From: JBOFBH01 sp051657715
GTDB lineage: Bacteria > Actinomycetota > Actinomycetes > Actinomycetales > Angustibacteraceae
Length of the DNA: 13,756 bases
Assembly (NCBI GenBank): GCA_051657715.1
Contig: JBOFLF010000025.1
Location: forward strand, 1-13,756
Direction of reading: 5' to 3'
Both the position numbers and the translations under genes were made by a program. Every line of letters starts with the position of its first letter. Position 1 is the stretch's first letter. Below are positions 6,747 to 13,577 of this stretch, piece after piece. The notes under the pieces are model-generated. The model made no database searches, was not told where the DNA came from, and saw only the letters and a program-made list of their open reading frames with translations.

Positions 6747-8000
6747 TCAGCCCGCGCCCGCGAGGGCGCCGGAGTCGGCGGCGCCGGCCCCGCCATCGAC
6801 CCCGTCGTCGACGCTAACGCCGGCCGTGGCGTCTCCTCGCACCGCGAAGGTGTGCTCGGGCGCCCACGTCAGGTCGACGGTGGATCCGACGGGGAGCAGA
6901 CCACCCGTGCCGAGGTTTTGCACGAACACGGTCAGCTGCTGCCCCCAGGGCATGTCGACGAGGTACTGCGTCGAGACACCGAAGAAGCTGACGTCAGCCA
7001 CCACCCCGCCGCGCAGGCTGTTCACCGCGCCGCTGGGATGCGGCAACCACCCGCTCGTCGTCTGGTCCGTGGGCACCAGCTGGATCTTCTCCGGACGCAC
7101 GCCGATCAACGTCGGCCCGGTCGTCGACGGGCCGGCGTCCAGGTCGGTGGAGCTGCCGGTTCGAGCGCGGGCCACCGGCATGCTCACCCGGTGCCCGTGC
7201 ACGTCGAGTCGGAGCACGTCGCCCTCGACGACCACGTCACCCGCCGCCACCAGGTTCGACTGGCCGAGGAAGTTCGCGACGAACGTCGTGTTCGGGGACT
7301 CGTACAGCTCCTGCGGTCCGCCGAGCTGCTCGATGCGTCCGCCGTTCATCACTGCGATGGTGTCGGCCATGGTCATGGCCTCCTCCTGGTCGTGCGTCAC
7401 GTGCACGAAGGTGAGGCCTACCTCGACCTGGATCCGCTTGAGCTCCACCTGCATCTGCCGGCGCAGCTTGAGGTCCAAGGCCCCCAGCGGCTCGTCCAGC
7501 AGCAGCACCGACGGCCGGTTGACCACGGCCCGGGCCAACGCGATCCGCTGCTGCTGACCGCCGGACAGCTGTCCCGGCTTGCGCCGAGCCAGGTGCCCCA
7601 GCTCGACCAGGTCGAGCGCCTCGGTGACTCGTGACGTGACGTTCTTCACGCCACGACGCCGCAGACCGAAGGCGACGTTCTCGAAGATGTCCAGGTGCGG
7701 GAACAACGCGTAGTTCTGGAACACCGTGTTGACCGGACGCCGGTAGGGCCGGGTGTAGGTGACGTCGTCCGCGCCGAGGTGGATGGTGCCCGCGGTGGGC
7801 TCCTCCAGCCCGGCGACCATTCGCAACGTTGTCGTCTTGCCGCACCCTGACGGCCCGAGCAGGGCGAAGAACGACCCGGCCGGGATGGTCAAGGTCAGGT
7901 CGTCGACCGCGACGAAGTCGCCGAACCGCTTGGTGACCGACGTCAAGCGCAGGTCCGCCCCGGACGTGGCGCTGCCGCTGCCACCCGAGCTAGCGGCCAC
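6747..8000 (-). CDS. potA: Polyamine-type ABC transporter ATP-binding protein (PotA-like)
   Basis: Cytoplasmic ATPase that powers the importer; 417 residues. Motifs in order: Walker A GPSGCGKTT (49-57), Q-loop glutamine in FQNYALFPH (Q95), signature LSGGQQQR (145-152), Walker B VLLLDEP with D-loop GALD (165-175), and switch histidine in VTHDQEEAMTM (H203). After about residue 230 comes the regulatory/TOBE region of PotA-type and other multidomain ATPases, including IGVRPEKIQLVP. The last 30 or so residues are a Gly/Ala/Asp-rich tail of low complexity that the fold does not need. The GTG start at 8000 lies one base after the binding-protein stop (TGAcGTG) with no strong ribosome site, so re-initiation is likely. 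Start choice is fair; identity is firm. Confidence 0.93.
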   Translation of the reverse strand: MAASSGGSGSATSGADLRLTSVTKRFGDFVAVDDLTLTIPAGSFFALLGPSGCGKTTTLRMVAGLEEPTAGTIHLGADDVTYTRPYRRPVNTVFQNYALFPHLDIFENVAFGLRRRGVKNVTSRVTEALDLVELGHLARRKPGQLSGGQQQRIALARAVVNRPSVLLLDEPLGALDLKLRRQMQVELKRIQVEVGLTFVHVTHDQEEAMTMADTIAVMNGGRIEQLGGPQELYESPNTTFVANFLGQSNLVAAGDVVVEGDVLRLDVHGHRVSMPVARARTGSSTDLDAGPSTTGPTLIGVRPEKIQLVPTDQTTSGWLPHPSGAVNSLRGGVVADVSFFGVSTQYLVDMPWGQQLTVFVQNLGTGGLLPVGSTVDLTWAPEHTFAVRGDATAGVSVDDGVDGGAGAADSGALAGAG

Positions 8001-8001
8001 G

Positions 8002-9222
8002 TCAGTTGCCCAGCACCTTCTGGAATGCCGCGGTGAAGGTGCTCTCCTCTTGCGGCTTGAGGCTGCGGAAGAGTCGGGCCTGGGTCAAGAACGCGTCGTC
8101 CGGGAAGATGTACGGGTTGTCCGCGAGGCTCTTGTCGATCTTCTCCATCTCGGCCTGCGCGCCCTGCACCGGGCAGATGTAGTTGACGTATGCCGCGACC
8201 TCGGCCGCCACCGCCGGGTCGTAGTAGTAGTCCATCAGCTTCTCGGCGTTCTTCTTGTGCGGCGACCCGATCGGGATGAGCAGGTTGTCCGCGAACAACG
8301 TGCCGCCGGACTCGGGCAACGCGAACTCCCACTTGTCGTCGTTCTCGAAGTTGATCTGGGTGATGTCGCCGGACCACCCGATGACGGCCAGGGCGTCTCC
8401 GCTGATCAGGTCCTCCTTGTAGGAGTTGCCCTTGGCCTGACGGATCTGACCGGAGTCGAACTGCTTCTGCAGGACGTCGATCGCCGCCATGAACTGGTCC
8501 TCGGTGAAGTCCTTCGAGATGTCCACGCCCTGGGCCATCATGATCAACCCGACGGTGTCCCGCATCTCGGTGAGCACCTCGACCCGGCCCTTGAGCTCGG
8601 GCTTCCAGAGGTCGTCGACGGACTTCAGCCCACCGGGCACCTTCTCCTTGTTCCACGCCAGACCGGCGAACCCGGCTTGCCAGGTGAGGCTGGAGTTGCG
8701 GCCGGGGTCGTAGTCGACGTTCGCGAAGGAGGGGCCGATGTTCTTCTTGTTCGGCATGTTGGCCGGGTCGAACTTCTGCACGTATCCCTGCCGGATGAGG
8801 CGGGCCGCCATCCAGTCGGTGAGCACGATCACGTCTTTGCCGATGTCCTGGCCGTTCTTCAGCTGACCGGACACCTTGCCGTAGTACGAGTCGTTGTCCT
8901 CGATGTCCTCGGCGTAGGTCGCCTTGATCCCGGTCTTCTTCTGGAACGCCTCGAGCGTGGGGTAGGTCTTGGTCTTGTCGTCGTAGTCCAGGTAGAGCGT
9001 CCAGTTCGCCCAGTTGACTACCTTCTCGGTGTCACTGCGGTCGACGGCCGCCGTGGGTTTGTCCGACGCGGTACCACCGCCACCGGTACCGCTGGTTCCG
9101 CAGCTGGCCAGTGCGCCGACACCGACCGTGGCCAGCCCGCCAGCCAGCAGCGAGCGGCGGGACAGCTGGGCGCGCACGATCGCCCGGGCCTGCGGCGACA
9201 AGGGAGGGCGGGTGCTGCTCAT
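8002..9222 (-). CDS. potD: Polyamine-type ABC transporter substrate-binding lipoprotein (PotD-like)
   Basis: Extracytoplasmic ligand-binding subunit; 406 residues from the ATG at 9222, which overlaps the dehydrogenase stop as ATGA and has a GGAAGG ribosome site nine bases ahead. The frame is open 67 codons further upstream, but only as a shadow of the dehydrogenase. The N-terminus carries a twin-arginine stretch SRRSLLAGG (21-29) followed by a hydrophobic run and lipobox LASC (C41), so the protein is probably Tat-exported and lipid-anchored. The mature part starts after a Gly/Ser/Thr linker and shows PotD-family segments: VNWANWTLYLDYD, the hinge-region VIGWSGDI and GGTLFADNLLIPIGSPHKKNA. Putrescine or spermidine binding is inferred from family and operon; related proteins also take other cationic amines. 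Confidence 0.92.
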   Translation of the reverse strand: MSSTRPPLSPQARAIVRAQLSRRSLLAGGLATVGVGALASCGTSGTGGGGTASDKPTAAVDRSDTEKVVNWANWTLYLDYDDKTKTYPTLEAFQKKTGIKATYAEDIEDNDSYYGKVSGQLKNGQDIGKDVIVLTDWMAARLIRQGYVQKFDPANMPNKKNIGPSFANVDYDPGRNSSLTWQAGFAGLAWNKEKVPGGLKSVDDLWKPELKGRVEVLTEMRDTVGLIMMAQGVDISKDFTEDQFMAAIDVLQKQFDSGQIRQAKGNSYKEDLISGDALAVIGWSGDITQINFENDDKWEFALPESGGTLFADNLLIPIGSPHKKNAEKLMDYYYDPAVAAEVAAYVNYICPVQGAQAEMEKIDKSLADNPYIFPDDAFLTQARLFRSLKPQEESTFTAAFQKVLGN

Positions 9223-10730
9223 GATGCGGTGTCCTTCCGGAGGGTGAAGATCGTGCGGTGCCACGGTTTGGCTGCCGCACCGGTGATGTCGGTCATGACG
9301 TGCTTGATGTTGGTGTACTCCTCCATCGAGTACACGCTCATGTCCTTGCCAAAACCTGAGGACTTCATCCCGCCGTGCGGCATCTCGCTGATGATCGGGA
9401 TGTGGTCGTTGATCCAGACGCACCCCGCCTGGATCTGCCGGCTGGCTCGTGCGGCTCGCGTGACGTCGGTCGTCCAGGCCGATGCCGCGAGCCCGTAGGG
9501 GGTGTCGTTCGCCAGGTCGATCGCCTCGTCGTCGGTGTCGAAGGGGACGACGACCAGCACCGGCCCGAACACCTCGTCGCGCCAGATCGCCGCCGTCCGG
9601 TCGATGCCGGTGATCAGGGTCGGCTCGTAGTAGGCGCCCGCCGCGAGGTCGCCCGTCGGGGCCTGCCCACCGCGGACCACGCGCGCTCCGGCGGCTCGGG
9701 CACGGTCCACGTGGTCGGCCACCCGCCGCTGATGTACCCGGCCGATCAGCGGCCCCTGGTCGGTGCTCGGGTCGAGCGGAGCACCGAGACGCACCGCCGC
9801 CATCAGATCGGCGACCCCGTCCACGAACTCGGTGAACCGCGACCGGTGCACGATCGCCCGGGTCGCCGCCGTGCAGTCCTGGCCGGTGTTGATCAACGAA
9901 CCGGCGACCGCCCCAGCCACCGCGGCGTCGAGGTCGGCGTCCTCGAACACCACGAACGGCGCCTTGCCACCCAGCTCCAGATGCACTCGCTTCGCGGTGC
10001 GCGCGGCCAGCTCCATCACCCGGCGTCCGACCGCCGAGCTACCGGTGAACGAGGTCATCGCCACTCCGGGATGGGCGACCAGGTGCTCGCCGACGACCGG
10101 TCCGGTGCCGACGACGACGTTGAAGACTCCGTCCGGCAGCCCGGCGCGCTGGCCGGCCTCGGCCATCATCACCGTGGTCAACGGGGTCAGCTCGCTGGGC
10201 TTGAGCACGATCGCGTTCCCAGCGGCCACTGCCGGCAGCACCTTCCAGGCGGCCATCTGCAGCGGGTAGTTCCACGGGGCGATCGAACCGATGACCCCGA
10301 CCGGCTCCCGGCGCACCGAGGACGTGTGGTCAGCGGAGTACTCACCGGTCGCCCGGCCCTCCAGCACCCGGGCGGCGCCGGCGAAGAATGCGGTGTTGTC
10401 CACCGTGCCCGGAACGTCGAACTCGGTACTCAACCGGATCGGCTTGCCGGTCTGCGCGGTCTCCGTCCGAGCCAGCTCGTCGGCGATCGTGTCGAGCTCC
10501 TGTGCCCAGCGGTACAGCACGGCGGACCGTTCGGCGGGCGTCGCCGATCCCCAGTCTCGCTGTGCGTGTGCCGCCACCTGGACCGCTGCGTCCACATCCG
10601 CCGGGCCGGCGAGTTGCACCTGCTCCACGACCTGGCCGGTCGACGGGTCGACCACGTCGTGCGAGCCGCTGTCCGTGCTGGCCGGTCCGACCCGCCGGCC
10701 ACCGATCCACTGGTGCACGGAGTCCGCCAT
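9219..10730 (-). CDS. patD: NAD-dependent aldehyde dehydrogenase, gamma-aminobutyraldehyde type
   Basis: Probably oxidises 4-aminobutanal to GABA, or 3-aminopropanal to beta-alanine, using NAD+. It has 503 residues from an ATG with a strong GGAGGT site (10734-10739). Catalytic features: APWNYP with N154, KPSE (K177), general-base glutamate in LELGGK (E252), nucleophile in GQDCTA (C286), and EVFGPVLVV. The C-terminal run GGMKSSGFGKDMSVYSMEEY, continuing TNIKHVM, closely resembles the PatD/YdcW group of gamma-aminobutyraldehyde dehydrogenases, and GQDCTAA supports the same group. It is the first gene of the minus-strand operon and lies opposite the PucR regulator. Betaine-aldehyde dehydrogenase is the main alternative, but the polyamine importer and amine oxidase argue for an aminoaldehyde substrate. 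Confidence 0.88.
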   Translation of the reverse strand: MADSVHQWIGGRRVGPASTDSGSHDVVDPSTGQVVEQVQLAGPADVDAAVQVAAHAQRDWGSATPAERSAVLYRWAQELDTIADELARTETAQTGKPIRLSTEFDVPGTVDNTAFFAGAARVLEGRATGEYSADHTSSVRREPVGVIGSIAPWNYPLQMAAWKVLPAVAAGNAIVLKPSELTPLTTVMMAEAGQRAGLPDGVFNVVVGTGPVVGEHLVAHPGVAMTSFTGSSAVGRRVMELAARTAKRVHLELGGKAPFVVFEDADLDAAVAGAVAGSLINTGQDCTAATRAIVHRSRFTEFVDGVADLMAAVRLGAPLDPSTDQGPLIGRVHQRRVADHVDRARAAGARVVRGGQAPTGDLAAGAYYEPTLITGIDRTAAIWRDEVFGPVLVVVPFDTDDEAIDLANDTPYGLAASAWTTDVTRAARASRQIQAGCVWINDHIPIISEMPHGGMKSSGFGKDMSVYSMEEYTNIKHVMTDITGAAAKPWHRTIFTLRKDTAS

Positions 10731-10772
10731 GTCACCTCCGCTTGCCAGCGTCTCGGATCACGCGCTCCCAGG

Positions 10773-10812
10773 CGCTGGTCAGGTCTGATAAGTGCCAGCC
10801 AGTCAACCAGCG
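10773..10812. promoter_or_regulatory. Seven-base inverted repeat in the operon leader
   Basis: CGCTGGT (10773-10779) and ACCAGCG (10806-10812) are exact complements separated by 26 bases. The right arm borders the TTGACT element. It could be a pair of operator half sites or a leader RNA hairpin ahead of the dehydrogenase. Position and symmetry are the only evidence. Confidence 0.35.
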
Positions 10813-10917
10813 GCAGCGACGTCCTGGTGGACCGGTCACCGCGAGTTTCTGGTGGCGACTGATCCTGACATGACGCCGTTTCGAGCTTCAAGGGAAACCG
10901 ATCGATTCCGTTGGTTT

Positions 10918-10933
10918 GTTGCACGGTCGCAAC
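10918..10933. promoter_or_regulatory. Inverted repeat GTTGC-N6-GCAAC, candidate operator
   Basis: GTTGCACGGTCGCAAC has perfect five-base arms around six bases. It lies in the A/T-richer middle of the divergent region, a usual place for the binding site of a divergently encoded regulator. TTT and AAA flank the arms, allowing a longer imperfect palindrome. Confidence 0.45.
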
Positions 10934-10935
10934 GA

Positions 10936-10948
10936 AATCCTCGGTTAA
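10936..10948 (+). promoter_or_regulatory. PucR-box-like sequence
   Basis: AATCCTCGGTTAA matches 12 of 13 positions of the Bacillus subtilis PucR box as I recall it (WWWCNTTGGTTAA). A weaker copy, TTCCGTTGGTTTG (10906-10918, 10 of 13), lies just upstream, and the two flank the GTTGC/GCAAC palindrome. The regulator here is a distant family member, so the match may be chance. Confidence 0.3.
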
Positions 10949-11002
10949 CGTGCTCGTGGAGCATGAGGTCCGCTTGTCACAGCGACGATCGGCAGCGTTA
11001 CC

Positions 11003-11014
11003 CTGAGTGCTCAG
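11003..11014. promoter_or_regulatory. Palindrome CTGAG-TG-CTCAG upstream of the PucR gene
   Basis: Perfect 12-base inverted repeat ending seven bases before a TTGACA hexamer. The position suits an operator for control of the regulator's own gene. The length is modest, so chance is possible. Confidence 0.35.
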
Positions 11015-11021
11015 CAGGCGG

Positions 11022-11049
11022 TTGACACCATGACGATCAGGAGCATAAC
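11022..11049 (+). promoter_or_regulatory. Candidate PucR promoter
   Basis: An exact TTGACA (11022-11027) is followed 16 bases later by CATAAC (11044-11049; 4 of 6 to TATAAT). The expected transcript start, near 11056, would leave almost no leader and would exclude the GGAGG at 11051-11055. Either the true -10 lies elsewhere, or the ribosome site belongs to a longer transcript from an upstream promoter. Confidence 0.3.
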
Positions 11050-11060
11050 GGGAGGCTGGC

Positions 11061-12704
11061 ATGACGCTCCCGACCGTGGCCGAGGTGCTGGCTCTGCCAG
11101 TGCTGGCAGCGGGGCAGCCACGAGTCGTCGCCGGCGCGGATCACCTCGACCACCCGGTCCGGTGGGCACACGCGGCAGAGGTGGCGGACATCGGCGAGCT
11201 GCTGCGCGGAGACGAGCTGGTCCTCACGACCGGTGTCGCGCTACCTCGCTCAGATGACGGGCTGGCCGACTTCGTGCGCGGCTTGGCGCTGCTGCCGGTG
11301 GCCGGGTTGGTGGTCGAGCTCGGTCGAGCGTTCCGCGGCCGGTTGCCGGCAGCCATGGTGCGGGCCGCTGCGCAGGCTGGCCTGCCGTTGATCGAGCTCA
11401 CCCACCCGGTGGCGTTCGTAGAGGTCACCGAGGCGGTGCACTCCTGCGTGCTCGACGGTCAGGTGGAGTCGTTGCGTCAGGCCCAAGCGCTGCACGACAC
11501 CTTCACTGAACTTGCCGTCGAAGGCGCCGACACCGCCGAGGTGGTCCGGCAGGCAGCCCGGATGGCAGGAGCGCCGGTGGTCCTGGAGACACCCGGGCAC
11601 CTCGTGGCAGCGCACGACCCGGCGGGGACCGACGAGACGGCCTTGCTGTCGCGATGGCAGCAGCGGTCCCGGACGGTGCAGGTTGCCGGAAGATCCGGGG
11701 TGGACCCAGCATCCGGGTGGGTCGTGGCCACGGTGGGTGCCCGCGGCGAGGACTGGGGCCGGCTGGTGCTGGTCCGCCGGCCGGGTGAGCTGAGACCGCA
11801 CGACCTCATGCTGCTCGAGCGGACCGCCACCACCCTGGCCCTGCAACGGCTCATCGACCGCGACCGGGAGGGCCTGGAACGGGCCACCCATCGCACCCTG
11901 CTCACCGCGCTGCTGGAGCATCAGCACCCGGACGCCGAGATCGCGGTGCGTGCCCGGGCGCTCGGGGTGCACCTCGAGCGGCGGCGGTTGCTGGGTGCCC
12001 TGGTCCGCCGACGAGAGTCCCGCGCCGGTCCCACCTTGGCCGGTCAAGCCCGATTGCGGGATCTGTCGGACGTCGTCGCGCACGCCGCACGAGAGGCCGG
12101 GATCAGCGCCCTGGTCGGGCCGTTGGACGATCGGACCGTCGGCATGGTGATCGCCCTGGAGCGCCAGGACGAGGACCGTGCGGTGCTGGACCGGCTCGCC
12201 CAAGCCGTGGAGCGGCTGGTCCGCTACCGCCTGCCCGGGTCCACCCCGGAGCACCTGATCCGCACCGCTGGCTCGGTGGTGGGCGATGTGCGGGACGCGC
12301 GGCGCAGCGTGCTGGAGGCCCGGCAGGTGGCGGATGCCGCCGAGCATCTGCCGTCGGTCAGCCGGTTCCGGCGGTTGCCGGACGTGGGCGTCCGCGGTCT
12401 GCTGGCGCTGCTCGGCGACGACGCTCGGGTGGAGCTGTTCGTGGAGCGCGAGCTCGGACCCCTGCTGGACCGGCAGGACGGCCTGGCTCACGTGCTGCGC
12501 GCCTACCTTGCCGCCGGACGCAACAAGAGCGCGACCGCGGTCGCGCTGCACCTGTCCCGCCCCGCGCTGTACGACCGGATGACCCGGCTGCACCGGCTGC
12601 TCGGGGTCGACCTGGACGATGCCGAGGTATGCCTCACCCTGCACGTCGCGCTGCTGGCGTACGACATTCGACAGGGCAACCGGGAGCAGGGCCGGGGCAG
12701 CTAG
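11061..12704 (+). CDS. PucR-family transcriptional regulator
   Basis: DNA-binding regulator of 547 residues, probably controlling the divergent polyamine operon in response to an amine, aminoaldehyde or amino acid signal. The N-terminal PucR ligand-sensing domain covers about 4-130 (starting LPTVAEVLALPVLAAG, with LLRGDELVLTTG at 48-58). A middle GAF-like / GGDEF-related region follows (about 145-420). The C-terminal helix-turn-helix of the PucR/CdaR class is at 478-535 (VLRAYLAAGRNKSATAVALH, then LSRPALYDRMTRLHRLLG). The ATG has a GGAGG site five bases upstream. It is separated from the operon by a divergent region with palindromes, the usual layout for a local regulator. Whether it activates or represses cannot be told. 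The next gene follows 51 bases on in the same direction, but a strong hairpin lies between them. Confidence 0.92.
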   Translation: MTLPTVAEVLALPVLAAGQPRVVAGADHLDHPVRWAHAAEVADIGELLRGDELVLTTGVALPRSDDGLADFVRGLALLPVAGLVVELGRAFRGRLPAAMVRAAAQAGLPLIELTHPVAFVEVTEAVHSCVLDGQVESLRQAQALHDTFTELAVEGADTAEVVRQAARMAGAPVVLETPGHLVAAHDPAGTDETALLSRWQQRSRTVQVAGRSGVDPASGWVVATVGARGEDWGRLVLVRRPGELRPHDLMLLERTATTLALQRLIDRDREGLERATHRTLLTALLEHQHPDAEIAVRARALGVHLERRRLLGALVRRRESRAGPTLAGQARLRDLSDVVAHAAREAGISALVGPLDDRTVGMVIALERQDEDRAVLDRLAQAVERLVRYRLPGSTPEHLIRTAGSVVGDVRDARRSVLEARQVADAAEHLPSVSRFRRLPDVGVRGLLALLGDDARVELFVERELGPLLDRQDGLAHVLRAYLAAGRNKSATAVALHLSRPALYDRMTRLHRLLGVDLDDAEVCLTLHVALLAYDIRQGNREQGRGS

Positions 12705-12712
12705 CCTGCGGT

Positions 12713-12735
12713 CGGCCCGGGTACACCCGAGGCCG
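12713..12735 (+). terminator. GC-rich hairpin after the PucR gene
   Basis: CGGCCCGGG (12713-12721) pairs with CCCG-A-GGCCG (12726-12735), giving a nine-base-pair stem with a single bulged A and the loop TACA. It begins nine bases after the PucR stop. There is no T tract, which is common for actinobacterial terminators. It could also be an attenuator, because the next gene's ribosome site begins only nine bases downstream. Confidence 0.5.
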
Positions 12736-12755
12736 GCTCAGTCAGGAGGCAGGCC

Positions 12756-13523
12756 ATGCGGGAACGCGCCCCACGGACGCCGTCGCAGCTGCTGCGAACC
12801 ATCACGACCACCGACCCCACCCGGCCGCGGATCACCTGGTACGACGACCTGCCCGGCCCGACCGCGGGCGAGCGTATCGAGCTGTCCGGGCGGGTGCTCG
12901 GGACCTGGGTGGCCAAAGCGGCTGGGCTGCTCGTCGACGAGCTGGACGTCCAGCACGGCGACCTCGTCCGGTTGGACCTGCCGACGCACTGGCGGACGGT
13001 GTACTGGGCGCTGGCCGCCTGGGAGGTCGGTGCCGCGGTGGAGCTGGGTCGGTCACCGACCGGCGACCCGCCGGCCGCGGTGATCACCACCGCGCCGACA
13101 GCGCAAAGCGTCCCGGTGGTGGCGGTGAGCCGTGCAGCACTGGCCCGTGCCTGGGCCGGGTCGCCGCTGCCGCCCGGAGCGGTGGACGAGGCCGCGGACC
13201 TGCCCGGGCAGCCGGACGTGTTCGAGCCCCCGCAGCCGCCTAGCCCGGGCGAGGTGGCGCTACGTTCGGCGGCCGGCGTTCGGTCGGCGGCCGACCTGGT
13301 GGACGAGGCCGCGGACCTGGCCGAACGCTCAGGCTGGCCGTTGGGCGCCCGTGTCGGTCTACGTGTGGACGGTGACGCCGACCCTGCCGAGGCACTCCAG
13401 GTGGCACTTGCGGCGTGGCGTATCGAGGGTTCCCTCGTGCTCGTCACCTGCCGGAGCACGGACCCCGAGCTGGACGCCCGGTGGACCGAAGAACAGGTGA
13501 CCGTCCTGGCCGGCGCCCCGTGA
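12756..13523 (+). CDS. TIGR03089 family protein (AMP-binding-like, function unknown)
   Basis: 255-residue protein of an actinobacterial family that resembles a shortened AMP-binding (adenylate-forming) N-terminal region and has no established activity. The ATG has an AGGAGG site (12744-12749) six bases upstream. Visible family features are PRITWYDDLPGPTAGERIEL near the start, LSGRVLGTWVAKAAGLLVDE (43-62), and the LVRLDLPTHWRTVYWALAAW segment (69-88). No complete ATP/AMP-binding loop of a full synthetase is present, so catalysis is doubtful. Codon use matches its neighbours. In mycobacteria the family member sits beside cell-envelope genes, which suggests, weakly, that the catabolic island ends at the PucR gene. 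An exact 22-base repeat lies inside this gene and is listed separately. Confidence 0.85.
   Translation: MRERAPRTPSQLLRTITTTDPTRPRITWYDDLPGPTAGERIELSGRVLGTWVAKAAGLLVDELDVQHGDLVRLDLPTHWRTVYWALAAWEVGAAVELGRSPTGDPPAAVITTAPTAQSVPVVAVSRAALARAWAGSPLPPGAVDEAADLPGQPDVFEPPQPPSPGEVALRSAAGVRSAADLVDEAADLAERSGWPLGARVGLRVDGDADPAEALQVALAAWRIEGSLVLVTCRSTDPELDARWTEEQVTVLAGAP
13181..13319 (+). repeat. Exact 22-base direct repeat, two in-frame copies within the TIGR03089 gene
   Basis: Bases 13181-13202 recur without change at 13298-13319, 117 bases (39 codons) apart, so both copies are read in the same frame and both encode VDEAADL. Flanking residues differ (PPGA before and PGQP after the first; AADL before and AERS after the second). 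The identity includes third codon positions, which points to a shared DNA origin such as a small duplication or conversion more than to protein constraint alone. High GC bias makes chance somewhat likelier. Confidence 0.85.
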
Positions 13524-13552
13524 GCGAGGGCACCGTCGAGGTAACGGCGGGA

Positions 13553-13577
13553 TAACCCAGAACCGGTGCCGGGGTTA
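13553..13577. terminator. Weak candidate bidirectional terminator between convergent genes
   Basis: TAACCC (13553-13558) and GGGTTA (13572-13577) can pair around a 13-base loop in the 51-base gap between two convergent genes. The right arm overlaps the stop codon of the minus-strand gene. The stem is short and has no T tract. Confidence 0.25.

Larger units (their letters stand above)
10731..11060. promoter_or_regulatory. Divergent control region between the operon and the PucR regulator
   Basis: 330 bases without a supported gene, lying between two divergent start codons that both have good ribosome sites (GGAGGT at 10734-10739 for the dehydrogenase, GGAGG at 11051-11055 for PucR). It must hold promoters for both directions. 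The middle (about 10890-10950) is distinctly richer in A and T. For the operon a -35-like TTGACT (minus strand, 10801-10806) is visible, but no convincing -10 stands 16-18 bases beyond it, so its promoter is unresolved. Individual repeats are listed separately. Confidence 0.75.

Noticed and set aside
9223..9423. A 67-codon upstream extension of the binding-protein frame
   Set aside because: It lies wholly inside the dehydrogenase gene in another frame and would bury the signal peptide; the ATG at 9222 has a ribosome site and a 4-base overlap.
7759..9498. A 579-codon plus-strand open frame opposite the ATPase and binding-protein genes
   Set aside because: The translation is a Val/Leu/His/Arg-rich low-complexity shadow; the minus-strand genes have full motif sets, signal peptide and ribosome sites.
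10801..10806. TTGACT as a full promoter for the minus-strand operon
   Set aside because: No acceptable -10 hexamer lies 16-18 bases downstream (the nearest TATCAG is only 10 bases away), so it is noted only as a -35-like element.
11250..12644. A 464-codon open frame antisense to the PucR gene
   Set aside because: Its composition is rich in His, Gln, Arg and Pro and it has no motifs, the usual shadow of a GC-rich coding strand; the PucR domains on the plus strand explain the region.
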